Positions 16,679 to 24,668 of a stretch of 45,437 nt of DNA are shown here, one piece after another. Position 1 is the stretch's first letter. Each line of letters starts with the position of its first letter. Position numbers and translations under genes: made by a program. The notes under the pieces were generated by a model. The model saw only the letters and a program-made list of their open reading frames with translations. It ran no database searches and was not told the DNA's origin. The DNA is from a bacterium (GTDB lineage Archaea; Thermoproteota; Nitrososphaeria; Nitrososphaerales; Gagatemarchaeaceae): the NCBI GenBank assembly GCA_027310575.1, contig DAIDAO010000049.1, positions 1 to 45,437 on the forward strand, in the 5' to 3' direction.

Positions 16679-16711
16679 TAGGTCGTGCGCTTTGTATCTC
16701 CCTAATGTTGG

Positions 16712-16720
16712 TTATTAAAT
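16712..16720 (-). promoter_or_regulatory. TATA-like box of the oxidase operon
   Basis: The minus-strand TTTAATAAC is about 38 nt upstream of the subunit II ATG. It is the only good TATA match between that gene and tRNA-Cys. It should drive the II, I+III, IV and cupredoxin genes. Confidence 0.5.
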
Positions 16721-16749
16721 TTGAAGAGCGGAAACGTTTTTCGGAACAA

Positions 16750-16767
16750 TCTGCGAGAATCCGCAGA
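16750..16767. promoter_or_regulatory. Perfect 6-bp inverted repeat upstream of the oxidase operon
   Basis: TCTGCG and CGCAGA are separated by 6 nt, about 30 nt upstream of the oxidase TATA and 15 nt from the tRNA-Cys promoter. The symmetry and position suit an operator for a dimeric regulator, but a chance repeat of this size cannot be excluded. Confidence 0.35.
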
Positions 16768-16814
16768 CTTCTGAATATAGTGCTTATCTAGCGTCGGCAT
16801 TCAGCCCGGCTTGC

Positions 16815-16925
16815 GGTGGGGTGGCGGAGCGGTTACGCGTACGCCTGCAGTGACTACCGTCGGTGAGCGTATTCACGTGGGTCCGAACGCGGCGAAGTCC
16901 GCCGCCGGCAGTCCCACCCCCACCT
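16815..16925 (+). tRNA. tRNA-Cys(GCA) with two introns (anticodon loop and T loop)
   Basis: Removing two insertions folds this into a 72-nt class I tRNA. Acceptor GGTGGGG (16815-16821) pairs with CCCCACC (16918-16924), and U73 is at 16925. The D stem is GCG/CGC with the GAGCGGTTA loop. The anticodon stem TACGC/GCGTA (16840-16844/16867-16871) is followed by a 5-nt variable loop, then T stem GTGGG/CCCAC (16877-16881/16913-16917). The anticodon loop reads C-U-GCA-G, then 15 nt (16851-16865), then A: the canonical 37/38 intron. About 24 nt (near 16887-16911) interrupt the T loop and form a strong GCGGCG/CGCCGC hairpin. GCA plus U73 is diagnostic of cysteine. Position 55 is C rather than U on every splice option I tried. 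A CTTATC box lies near 16783-16788. Confidence 0.85.
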
Positions 16926-16949
16926 CTTCTTTCCTGTGGGGACACGCGG

Positions 16950-19073
16950 CTATACGAAGATGGCCGAGAGGACTATAGCGGAAATGAACACGATTGAAAT
17001 CGTGTTGACGACCTTGATCAGGGAGTTGATGGCAGGGCCCGCAGTGTCCTTGAACGGGTCTCCGACCGTGTCCCCCATCACCGCAGCCTTGTGGGCGTCG
17101 GAACCCTTCCCTCCGAGCTGCCCCGTCTCGATGTACTTCTTCGCGTTGTCCCAGGCCGCGCCTCCGTTGGTCATCGTGAAGGCCAGGAAGACCCCCGAGA
17201 CTACGCTACCGATGAGCAGCCCCCCGAGCGCCAACGGGCCGAGGACGAACCCCACGACGAGCGGGGTGATCACTGCGAGCGCGCCAGGCTTCACGAGCTC
17301 CTTGATCGCGGCGGACGTGCTTATGCCGACTGCCTTCGCGTAGTCGGGCTTCGCAGTGCCTTCCATTATTCCTGGGATCTCCTTGAACTGCCGCCTGACC
17401 TCGTTGACGATCGTGTACGCCGCCCTCCCCACGGCCTTGATCAGGAAGCTGGAGAAGTAGAACGGGAGGAGCCCGCCCACCAGGAGGCCTATCACCACGT
17501 AGGGGTTGGACAGGCTGAACTGGAGCTGACCCCCGACCATGCTGGCTGCATACCTGCTGGCGGCCGAGGCGTTTGCGAGTATGATCCTGGACGCCTCGTG
17601 CTGGAAGGCCTCGAAGATAGCGACCGCCGCAAGCGCGGCCGAAGTGACAGCGAACGCCTTCGTCGTGGCCTTCGTCGTGTTCCCGAGCGCGTCGAGCTCG
17701 TCCGTCACCGTCCGAACGCTGCTCTCGAGCCCGGCCATCTCGACGATGCCGTTCGCGTTGTCAGTGATAGGTCCGAACGAGTCGATCGACATTATTATGC
17801 CGGTCAGAGAAAGCATCGACATCGTAGCCACCGCGGTGCTGTAGATCCCGGTCAGGACGTCCCCACCCGAGCCCGCATATCCGAGCGAATATGACGCGAT
17901 TATCGCGACGACGAGCACGACGGCCGACGGGGCCGCGCTGGTGAGCCCTGTGGAGAAGCCGGAGAGGAAGTTCGTGGCCGCGCCCGTCTGGCTTGAGAGG
18001 GCGATCTCCTTGACCGGAGCGTAGGAGTACGACGTGAAGTAGTTTGCGACGTTCTCTATCACGACTACCACGATTATCCCGACGATCGCGCTGGCAAGGA
18101 GGTAGTAGCCGAGGGTCGAGCCGTTGAAAAGGACCTGCCCGAAGACGAAGTCGAACACCACTGTCACGACAGCGGCTATCATCAGGGTGACGTTTAGCGC
18201 CCGCAACGGGTTCGACTTTATCGACCTGCGGACGTAGAAGCTCCCCGCCACGGCCCCCACTACCCCTGCCGCGCCCAGCAGGAGGGGGTAGACCAGGAGG
18301 GTGGTCGAAGCGCCGGCGGATATCAGGGCGCCGAGGATCATCACGGCGATCGTGGTCACCACGTAGGACTCGTACACGTCGGCCCCCATGCCTGCGCAGT
18401 CGCCGACGTTGTCCCCCACGTTGTCCGCTATCACCGCCGGGTTCCGCGGGTCGTCCTCTGGGATGCCGGCTTCCACCTTCCCCACGAGGTCCGCGCCTAC
18501 GTCAGCGGCCTTGGTGTATATCCCGCCGGAGACCCTCATGAACATCGCTATGAGCGACGCGCCGAAGCCCAGCCCTGCGAGCGTTGCCGGGGAGCTCACG
18601 ATAGTGGAAGAGAACGCCAGATAGAAGACAGAGAGGCCGAGGAGGTCCAGGCCGACGACCGTCATCCCCATGACGCCCCCGCCCCTGAAGGCCATGGTCA
18701 GCGCGCTCCCGAGCCCAGCCTTCGCTGCCTCGGCCGTGCGCGAGCTCGTCCTGACCGTGACTGCCATGCCGATGTAACCAGCGAGCGCCGACAGGAAGGC
18801 CCCGATCGCGAACCCTGCGGCCGTGGCGCCTCCGGTCCCGTTCGGGTAGTCGATGAGGCCGAAGATGAGGAGCACGATTATGACCGCTATGGGCGCTATG
18901 ACCTTGTATTCCCTGCTCAGGAAGGCTCCAGCCCCCTGCCTGACCGCGTCGGATATCTCGACCATCTTCGCAGTCCCGCGGCTCTGTCCCCTGATGTAGA
19001 ACCAGAGGCCGGCGGCATAGAGGAGAGCGACGAGAGAAAGCCCCAGGGCTACGTAGCCGTAGTCGAGAGACAA
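16950..19073 (-). CDS. hppA: Membrane proton-translocating pyrophosphatase, K+-independent type
   Basis: A 707-aa protein with about 16 transmembrane helices that couples pyrophosphate hydrolysis to ion pumping. The catalytic loop ADVGADLVGKVEAGIPEDD lies near residues 188-206, followed by NPAVIADNVGDNVGDCAG. The second and third acidic regions are ITDNANGIVEM (about 435) and GDTVGDPFKDTAGPA near the C-terminus. The motif GNTTKATTKAF carries Lys where K+-dependent enzymes have Ala, indicating K+ independence, which in known enzymes goes with H+ pumping. The TTG start at 19071-19073 has a CGCTTAAATG box about 28 nt upstream (19097-19106). It probably recovers energy from pyrophosphate released by biosynthesis. 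Confidence 0.96.
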   Translation of the reverse strand: MSLDYGYVALGLSLVALLYAAGLWFYIRGQSRGTAKMVEISDAVRQGAGAFLSREYKVIAPIAVIIVLLIFGLIDYPNGTGGATAAGFAIGAFLSALAGYIGMAVTVRTSSRTAEAAKAGLGSALTMAFRGGGVMGMTVVGLDLLGLSVFYLAFSSTIVSSPATLAGLGFGASLIAMFMRVSGGIYTKAADVGADLVGKVEAGIPEDDPRNPAVIADNVGDNVGDCAGMGADVYESYVVTTIAVMILGALISAGASTTLLVYPLLLGAAGVVGAVAGSFYVRRSIKSNPLRALNVTLMIAAVVTVVFDFVFGQVLFNGSTLGYYLLASAIVGIIVVVVIENVANYFTSYSYAPVKEIALSSQTGAATNFLSGFSTGLTSAAPSAVVLVVAIIASYSLGYAGSGGDVLTGIYSTAVATMSMLSLTGIIMSIDSFGPITDNANGIVEMAGLESSVRTVTDELDALGNTTKATTKAFAVTSAALAAVAIFEAFQHEASRIILANASAASRYAASMVGGQLQFSLSNPYVVIGLLVGGLLPFYFSSFLIKAVGRAAYTIVNEVRRQFKEIPGIMEGTAKPDYAKAVGISTSAAIKELVKPGALAVITPLVVGFVLGPLALGGLLIGSVVSGVFLAFTMTNGGAAWDNAKKYIETGQLGGKGSDAHKAAVMGDTVGDPFKDTAGPAINSLIKVVNTISIVFISAIVLSAIFV

Positions 19074-19131
19074 ACGGGGGGCCGGTCGCTGACGCCCATT
19101 TAAGCGAATAGCCGGGCCTGCCGTCGAAGGT

Positions 19132-20079
19132 CTATTTCCGCTTCGTGAGTGCGTATGACACTACGAACGGGAGGAGTGTCGTCACCTCGGCGTAGAGAGA
19201 GGCTTGCCTCGCCTTCTCCTTCACCTTCCCCCAGGAGACTGCTTCGCTGACCCTCGCCCCGCTCAGGGAGCCGTCGAACTCGGACGCCGTAGTGATGTAG
19301 CAGGCCCAGTCAAGGCCGCCACGGAAAAGGTTCCACCAGATTGTGTGATGTTTCGAGATGCCTCCGCCGAGGACAAGCGCCCCTGTCTCCTTCGCGTCAG
19401 AGGTTATGTCCGACAGCCGCCTCTCGTCCCCTATCAGGTCGACCTTGAAGTCCCTGTGGCTTTCAGCGAAGAGCCAGACCTGGCTCCCCACTGCGCCGTC
19501 GGTCAGGCCAGGGACGAACACAGGCACTCCCTTCTTCTGCGCCCAGTAGAGGAGCGAGCTCTTCGACCCGAGGTCGCGCCCTATCTCCGCGCTGAGAGCC
19601 TCGGACGTTACGGACCTGGCTCCTTTCTCGTATAGCCTCTGTAGGAGGGGCTGCATCCTCTTCTCGATCAGGGGGCCGTAGTTCTCGAGAGGGACCAGCA
19701 CGTTGCCGAGCCGGTGGTATCCGGACCTGTGGAGCTTGGTGTCGTCCATCTCGAAGGCCCCCTCGTAGTAGTCGGCCAGGGTGCGGGCGATGTCGTGGTC
19801 GAGCGTCCCGCACGTGGTCACTATGACGTCCACCAGCCCTTCCCGGACCATGTCGATTAGGACCCCTCTCGCGCCTGTGGCGACTATCGCAGCGGGGAAG
19901 GACAGGAACTTCGTGCACCCTTCCCTCTGGATCATCGAGGCGTACGTGTCCGCGACCTCGAAGAGGTTCTTCGCCATGAAGCCCCCGCCCCTGCCCATGT
20001 CGCTCAGGATCGAGGCGACGTCCTCTGAGGGACGGGCATGGTAGTCCCGGACCTTCCTGAGTCCTGGGATGGCTTTCAT
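19132..20079 (-). CDS. dys: Deoxyhypusine synthase
   Basis: A 315-aa NAD-dependent enzyme that transfers the aminobutyl group of spermidine to a lysine of aIF5A, the first step of hypusine formation. GGGFMAKNLFEVAD, VTTCGTLDHDIAR, and the active-site region GGGISKHH with the catalytic Lys (about residue 243) are all present, followed by SGARVSEAVSWGK and AEVTTLLP. The GTG at 20097 would add six residues, but a GTTAAAG box is centred near 20112, only 15 nt from it. The ATG at 20077-20079 fits the promoter better. The aIF5A gene is not in the window. Confidence 0.93.
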   Translation of the reverse strand: MKAIPGLRKVRDYHARPSEDVASILSDMGRGGGFMAKNLFEVADTYASMIQREGCTKFLSFPAAIVATGARGVLIDMVREGLVDVIVTTCGTLDHDIARTLADYYEGAFEMDDTKLHRSGYHRLGNVLVPLENYGPLIEKRMQPLLQRLYEKGARSVTSEALSAEIGRDLGSKSSLLYWAQKKGVPVFVPGLTDGAVGSQVWLFAESHRDFKVDLIGDERRLSDITSDAKETGALVLGGGISKHHTIWWNLFRGGLDWACYITTASEFDGSLSGARVSEAVSWGKVKEKARQASLYAEVTTLLPFVVSYALTKRK

Positions 20080-20249
20080 CGAGAGTTCGGGGCGCACGGG
20101 GCGCCGTCTTTAACCGTTCGGAGGGCGCACTTTCAGGGAACGGGTCCCTCTCTTTGGGACGGAGATCCGTCGGAGCGGACACCGGCGGCGCAGGTCCGGA
20201 CGGCGAGCTCCCACCATGGAGGTCAACCTTCGCCTGCAGTCGGGGCTTC

Positions 20250-21227
20250 ATGCAGACAGTCGAGATTGACAGCGGGTGCCCCGAGTGTATGGCGAAGCTC
20301 ATCGACACCGGAGACGAGCTCGTATGCCCCAGCTGCGGGATAGCCAGGCAGAAGCAGGTGCTGGAGCCGGTCGGCGGACCGAGGGCAAGGCCCCAGGACG
20401 CGGTAAGGCCCGCGCTCGGCAGCTACATGGGCCCTCGCTCTGCCCCGGCGCGGGAAAGGTCTGCGAGGGGGATAACTGGCTTCGGCGGGAGGTTCGGGTA
20501 CCTGAAAGCCGTGTCTGACTTCGCAGGGAGGGACGAGGGCTCGGGCGTGACGTGTGCGAAGCTAATCGAGCGGGTCGGCGAGAGCCTCTGCCTTCCAAGC
20601 ATCGTGCTGCTCGAGGCCGCTTCCACGGCGAACAAGGTGCTCGCCACGGTCAAGTCGCTCCGAAAGACGCCCATAGCAGTGATCTCGGCGTATTCGATCA
20701 TATCTGCATCCAGGGTGGCCGGAGTGACTACTGCGAACGCGAGGGAGGTCATAGCGGCGCACGAGGCGCTCGGGAGACGGGTGAGCGCCTCGTCCGTTTT
20801 CCATCTGATGCTAGAGTCCCCTGTAAGGACCTTCGCGCGTGGGCCCGAGGAGTATCTTTCCCGCGTCCTTGCCCGTCTTTCCATGAGCCGCGCCCTCTCG
20901 GGCAGGCTCGAGAAGGAAGGACTGTTGCTGACGGCGTATCTTGGCGCGCTCCGCGAGACTGGGCGCGAGCTGCTGCGGCTGACCGACCAGACGGAGATGC
21001 TCGGGAAGAGACCTTGCGCGCTGGCAGCATCCGCAGTCTATTCCGCGGAGACCGTCCTCTCCGTGTGCGAAGCGAGGGACAGGAGGATAACCCAGCGGGA
21101 AGTGGCGAGGTGCGGGGACACCTCCGAGTACACTGTGAGGGAGCAGTGCGCAGTGATCTTCACCGGTGCTGTTGAGAAGCTGGTTGCGCGAAGGATGCAG
21201 ACCCTCCCTCTTGCGCGCGGACGCTGA
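20250..21227 (+). CDS. Divergent TFB (transcription factor B) paralogue
   Basis: A 325-aa protein with an N-terminal zinc ribbon (Cys10, Cys13, Cys28, Cys31; CPEC and CPSCG) and two cyclin-fold repeats. The second repeat contains TQREVARCGDTSEYTVREQ near residues 275-293, equivalent to the recognition helix of TFB that reads the BRE next to the TATA box. The linker and first repeat match canonical TFB poorly and the B-reader region is not recognisable, so this is more likely a specialised paralogue than the housekeeping TFB. ATG 20250 is chosen because the zinc ribbon starts there; the upstream in-frame extension is low-complexity. Its 3' end overlaps the convergent membrane protein by 68 bp. 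Adjacency to the pilus locus hints at a regulatory link. Confidence 0.8.
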   Translation: MQTVEIDSGCPECMAKLIDTGDELVCPSCGIARQKQVLEPVGGPRARPQDAVRPALGSYMGPRSAPARERSARGITGFGGRFGYLKAVSDFAGRDEGSGVTCAKLIERVGESLCLPSIVLLEAASTANKVLATVKSLRKTPIAVISAYSIISASRVAGVTTANAREVIAAHEALGRRVSASSVFHLMLESPVRTFARGPEEYLSRVLARLSMSRALSGRLEKEGLLLTAYLGALRETGRELLRLTDQTEMLGKRPCALAASAVYSAETVLSVCEARDRRITQREVARCGDTSEYTVREQCAVIFTGAVEKLVARRMQTLPLARGR

Positions 21228-21975
21228 AGGTTCCTGCTGGCCCCTGGATGCCCGCCTGCTGAACCTGCACGTCGAAGCTGACGACGCACGACGCGCCTGC
21301 AGAGACCGCATAGCCGAGACTGAATATGAAGCCATCAGCGGCAGCGGTGGAGGCGGGGACCCTGCTTGCTCGATCTATCAGCGGGGCGACTGCGGCCGAG
21401 GTGCAGTTGGAGGCGATCGTCGTCGATATCGCGCTCGACAGGTAGGCCACGGCGTCGACGCAGTCGCCTGCGAGGAGCAGGAGCCGCACCGGCAGATGAA
21501 CCAGGTGTACCTCCGTCTTGTGAATCGACACACCGGCCCCCGTAGAGTTCCCGGACACCGACATTCTAACGGAGACGCCCAAGTCGCCGCTTAGAGAGCC
21601 GTTGAACGGGGCTGCGATCGAAAGGTTGTCGTCCGCTGCGGCGTTGGCCCCCGCCGTGGCGGTCGCGGTCACGGTCACGGGGCCTGAACGCTGGACGTCG
21701 GACAGTCGGCCTATCATGTTCGAGACGTCTTGGGATGCCGTAGAGCAGCTCAGGACCCTCGAGGCAAGAGACGCCTGCGCTTCGATGAGCACGTTTGTCG
21801 CAGCGGCTCCCATCAGCGCGATCGAGTTGACCCGCAGCGAGTCCCCGGCGTCGGACTGCGAGTAGAGCGTCTCCCTCCCCTGCGACGCTGCGAACACCAC
21901 GAGGTTGCTGAGGAGCAGGGCCGCGAATATCAGGGCGGAAGCGGAGGAGGCCGCGACGCCTAACCGGCGGACCAT
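21160..21975 (-). CDS. Membrane-anchored extracytoplasmic protein, last gene of the pilin-like operon
   Basis: A 271-aa protein with a short basic N-terminus (MVRRLG), one strong hydrophobic helix (about residues 7-30) and a long Ser/Thr/Ala-rich, probably extracytoplasmic beta-rich domain containing several N-x-S/T sequons. This is the layout of a minor pilin or pilus-associated adhesin. I recognise no family. It overlaps its upstream neighbour by 16 bp and the convergent TFB paralogue by 68 bp. The Ala/Ser/Thr bias and a single helix are what is seen; a pilus-surface role is inferred from the operon. A plain signal-anchor protein is the main alternative. Confidence 0.65.
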   Translation of the reverse strand: MVRRLGVAASSASALIFAALLLSNLVVFAASQGRETLYSQSDAGDSLRVNSIALMGAAATNVLIEAQASLASRVLSCSTASQDVSNMIGRLSDVQRSGPVTVTATATAGANAAADDNLSIAAPFNGSLSGDLGVSVRMSVSGNSTGAGVSIHKTEVHLVHLPVRLLLLAGDCVDAVAYLSSAISTTIASNCTSAAVAPLIDRASRVPASTAAADGFIFSLGYAVSAGASCVVSFDVQVQQAGIQGPAGTFSVRAQEGGSASFAQPASQQHR

Positions 21976-22316
21976 GCCACGAGCGTGACCTCAAACGGGA
22001 CCAGCCTCATCGAAAGGCTGGCGACGACAGACCCACGCCTCGGAGGGCTGCCGCAGGAGACCGAGCCGAGTGTCGCGGAGACCCCGAAGGACGAGTTCGA
22101 GATGCTGGAGAGGTACGAGCACACAGCCCAGGACGGGGATACGAGAAACCACGCGATCCCCCGCTGCTGCAGGAGGGCTAGCAGGCCGTCCCTCAGCTGC
22201 GTCTGAGCCGCGATCCGATCGGAACCGGTGTCCCCACTCCTGGGATCCCAGGCCACGATGCCTGTTATCGCCGAGGTCCCGATGAGGGCGGCGACCGCAA
22301 GGTCGACGTATCTCAA
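21960..22316 (-). CDS. Short single-helix protein of the pilin-like operon
   Basis: A 118-aa protein of no recognised family. An N-terminal hydrophobic stretch (MRYVDLAVAALIGTSAITGIV) would anchor it, and the remainder (about residues 25-118) is Ser-rich with a few Cys and probably outside the membrane. The TTG start at 22314-22316 overlaps the stop of the preceding 35-aa gene as TTGA, and its own 3' end overlaps the next gene by 16 bp, so translation is probably coupled. Size and anchor suit a minor pilin. Confidence 0.58.
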   Translation of the reverse strand: MRYVDLAVAALIGTSAITGIVAWDPRSGDTGSDRIAAQTQLRDGLLALLQQRGIAWFLVSPSWAVCSYLSSISNSSFGVSATLGSVSCGSPPRRGSVVASLSMRLVPFEVTLVAWSAG

Positions 22317-22420
22317 CGCGGCACCAGCCCAGGGACCAGGACGGCCAGCGCGAGCAGCGAGAGGGTGATGATTACCGCGTACATGACCGCCACGTCGACG
22401 TAGGCTTCCACTTCAGACAC
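22313..22420 (-). CDS. 35-aa single-helix membrane micro-protein of the pilin-like operon
   Basis: The frame starting at GTG 22420 gives 35 aa: an acidic N-terminus (MSEVEAYVD) followed by one continuous hydrophobic helix and a short LVPR tail. The start overlaps the upstream gene by 8 bp and the stop overlaps the next start (TTGA). The surrounding genes leave no gap unless this frame is used, which is the main support for it. It is about the size of a pilin stalk without a head. It may be a minor pilin or an assembly factor. Confidence 0.55.
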   Translation of the reverse strand: MSEVEAYVDVAVMYAVIITLSLLALAVLVPGLVPR

Positions 22421-22790
22421 TCCGCTCCACCTCCACCACGCCCTGCGCGAGCGACAGCCTGTAGTGCGCCCCTGCGGCAAGGCTGACGTTTGGGAGTCGC
22501 CACGCCACAGGCATCGAAAGGGTTCCATTCCCATCGAAGCAGGACACGGACTGGCCCGAGAGACGCACGGAATCAGAGATACCGGCCAGGCCGTAGCTGA
22601 GGATCACTGACACCCCGGGATGGAGGGAGTCGACGACCGCCCTGATCCCGTCCAGATAGCGCCAGTCAGCGGCTTCTCTGGATTCCCGGGAGACTGCGGC
22701 GAGCTGGGGGGTGAAGAGAAGGACGAGCACGGCTGCCGCGAACAGGTAGACCCCCCAGGCATTCAGCCCGCCGAAGGATGACGCGGTCAC
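22413..22790 (-). CDS. Membrane-anchored pilin-like protein
   Basis: A 125-aa protein with an N-terminal helix at about residues 10-31 (AWGVYLFAAAVLVLLFTPQLA), a charged segment (SRESREAADWRYLDG), and a C-terminal beta-rich domain with one Cys. The GTG at 22788-22790 directly follows the TAA of the upstream gene. No family is recognised. The architecture resembles archaeal pilins and TadE/F-like pseudopilins, but no prepilin cleavage motif is clear. Confidence 0.6.
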   Translation of the reverse strand: MTASSFGGLNAWGVYLFAAAVLVLLFTPQLAAVSRESREAADWRYLDGIRAVVDSLHPGVSVILSYGLAGISDSVRLSGQSVSCFDGNGTLSMPVAWRLPNVSLAAGAHYRLSLAQGVVEVERSV

Positions 22791-23150
22791 TTACGTCACC
22801 GACAGGGTGAGCTGCGACGAATCGTCGGTGAACGTGAGCACGTGCACCCCGGGTGGAACACCCACGACGAAGCCACACGTCAGAGGGAGGCGTTCCTCCA
22901 GCGAGGCATTCCCGACGGTCATGCTAAGGACCCCTGCCTGGCACGCTACCGTCGAGGCCGGGAGGGCAACTGTGGCGTTTGCGCTCCCGCTCTCTGCCGC
23001 TCTTGACGCCAGCCCGGCCACGAGCCCGAACGCGGCATGAAGAGAGAGCCCAGACTCGAAGGACGTGAAGCTGCCGTACACTGCGACCGACCCCGTGACG
23101 AAAAGGGTCGAGGCGATCACGACGAGACTGTACTCAACCAGCTCGGCCAT
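22791..23150 (-). CDS. Pilin-like protein with a mature-type N-terminus
   Basis: A 119-aa protein beginning MAELVEYSLVVIASTLF. After removal of Met, the order A-E-L-V-E-Y puts Glu at +5 and Tyr at +6 before a hydrophobic helix, which is the hallmark of a mature Flp/type IVb pilin. A beta-rich head of about 85 residues with two Cys follows. The ATG at 23148-23150 is preferred over GTG 23186 because a GATATAAC (TATA) box at 23172-23179 sits about 25 nt upstream, giving a leaderless message; the longer frame would run through that promoter. It is the first gene of the leftward five-gene operon. Confidence 0.65.
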   Translation of the reverse strand: MAELVEYSLVVIASTLFVTGSVAVYGSFTSFESGLSLHAAFGLVAGLASRAAESGSANATVALPASTVACQAGVLSMTVGNASLEERLPLTCGFVVGVPPGVHVLTFTDDSSQLTLSVT

Positions 23151-23164
23151 CGGGACGACACCCG

Positions 23165-23205
23165 CGGGCGAGATATAACGAGCCACCTTGGGCGTTTTAT
23201 CGCGT
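23165..23205. promoter_or_regulatory. Back-to-back promoters of the divergent pilus operons
   Basis: On the minus strand a GTTATATC box (23172-23179) lies about 25 nt before the pilin-like ATG. On the plus strand CGTTTTATCG (23193-23202) lies about 32 nt before the TTG of the ATPase. The two boxes are about 20 bp apart, so initiation complexes on the two promoters could hinder each other. A shared regulator in this 78-bp gap would control the whole locus. Confidence 0.6.
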
Positions 23206-23228
23206 TTCGTTCGTGGTCCCTCGGACCT

Positions 23229-24668
23229 TTGAAGTCAGGACTCGAACGCTCCTTTCTCTCCCTCACAGCGCGGAGGAAGGCACAGACCGAACCCTCCCCG
23301 CTCCTGATAGAGCTGTTAGGGAAGGCCGACGAAGGCGGAGGCTGGACAAGAGGATACCCGTTCCGGTACAGGGTGACGAGCGTCAACTCGGCCCCGTTCT
23401 ACGAGGTCGGGCTCGGCCTCCCGCTGGACTCCTGCATGCTGCTCAGGAAGGCGGTCAAAGAGATCTCGGTCGCACTCGACCCGCGAGAAGTGGAGCCGCT
23501 CACCTTCAGGCGCCTAATCGAGGTCCTCACCCAGCACGCGGCTGAGCGCCTGGCCTCTTACGGCGCAAGGCTCAGAATCAGGGAACTCGCCGAACTGGCC
23601 GCATACGAGGCGATCGGGCTCTCCAGGATACTGGCCATAGCCAAGGACGAAAGGGTGACCGAATTCTTCGTGGACTCCGACGCCTCGCCCGTCTACCTGG
23701 ACCATGCGGTCGCAGGGAGGTGCGAATCCGGAATCGTCCTGACCGCGAGGGAGAGGGATGCGCTGGCCACCCACGTGGATACCTTCAGCGGGTACACCCT
23801 CGACTTCAAGACACCGTCGCTCAAGAACGACCTTGCCATAGGAGGCGCGATCCTCAGAATATCTCTGGACCTGGAGCCGGTGTCGGTCAACAGATTCGCG
23901 CTCGATGTGCGGCGCCTCAACATCTCGACCCTGTCCCTCGCGGAGCTAGTCAGGCTCGAGGTGATCTCAGGGGAGGCTGCTGCGGTCCTCGTCGGATGGC
24001 TGGAGACCGGTGGGAACGTGACTGTGGTGGGCGAGACCGGGACGGGGAAGACGACGCTGCTGAATGCGCTCGACGAGCAAGTCGAACGCCGCCTGAGGCG
24101 TCTCTACATCGAGGACGCGGTGGAGACCAGAGACCTGCTCGAAAGGGGATACCACCAGATGAAGGTAAAGGTGGACCCGTTCGAACGCGGTGAAGAATCG
24201 GGGAGGACGAAGGAGTCCGAGATCGTGAAGGCGCTCCATCGCTCCCCTGACATCGTGATCCTCAGCGAGATACAGTCCGAAGAGCACAGCCGCGCCTTCT
24301 TCCAGGCGCTCGCGTCCGGGGCTCGCGGGATCCAGACATTCCACGCTTCAGGCATCGAGCAGGCGATCAGGCGGTGGACCGGGATGCACCACATCGCCGC
24401 GGAGAACATCCTCGACCTCGGGCTGATGGTCCAGATGTCCAGGCCTGACCGCCTCAAGCAGTCAAGGTACGTACAGCGCATCTGCGAGGTCGTCCCGGAA
24501 GGAGGGTCCCCGAAGCTCAAGGAGCTCTTCCTCCGCGACAGAGGGGGGAGGCTCCGGAACGTCGCAGGGAGCGGCTGGCCCCTCCCACCTGAGGGGGTTG
24601 ACCCTGCCAGGTTCCACGAGAGGGTCGCCCGAGCGACGGAGCGGCTCGGCGGGAGGTCGGATGGTTGA
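23229..24668 (+). CDS. TadA/FlaI-type secretion ATPase
   Basis: A 479-aa hexameric ATPase of the VirB11/TadA/FlaI/GspE family that powers pilus assembly or secretion at the cytoplasmic face. The N-terminal part (1-240) includes the conserved DERVTEFFVDSD and TPSLKNDLAIGG stretches. Walker A is GETGTGKTT at residues 268-276, the Asp/Glu box is IEDAVETRD, Walker B is IVILSEIQSEEHSRAF near 340-355, and a His box follows (GIQTFHASG). Longer in-frame N-termini look like translated upstream DNA. TTG 23229 is chosen from the TATA box 32 nt upstream. The stop overlaps the next gene as TTGA. Confidence 0.9.
   Translation: MKSGLERSFLSLTARRKAQTEPSPLLIELLGKADEGGGWTRGYPFRYRVTSVNSAPFYEVGLGLPLDSCMLLRKAVKEISVALDPREVEPLTFRRLIEVLTQHAAERLASYGARLRIRELAELAAYEAIGLSRILAIAKDERVTEFFVDSDASPVYLDHAVAGRCESGIVLTARERDALATHVDTFSGYTLDFKTPSLKNDLAIGGAILRISLDLEPVSVNRFALDVRRLNISTLSLAELVRLEVISGEAAAVLVGWLETGGNVTVVGETGTGKTTLLNALDEQVERRLRRLYIEDAVETRDLLERGYHQMKVKVDPFERGEESGRTKESEIVKALHRSPDIVILSEIQSEEHSRAFFQALASGARGIQTFHASGIEQAIRRWTGMHHIAAENILDLGLMVQMSRPDRLKQSRYVQRICEVVPEGGSPKLKELFLRDRGGRLRNVAGSGWPLPPEGVDPARFHERVARATERLGGRSDG

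Noticed and set aside
16815-16925. A class II tRNA (Leu or Ser) with a long variable arm
   Set aside because: The D arm resembles Leu/Ser tRNAs, but the T stem, 5-nt variable loop, anticodon GCA and U73 fit Cys once two introns are removed.
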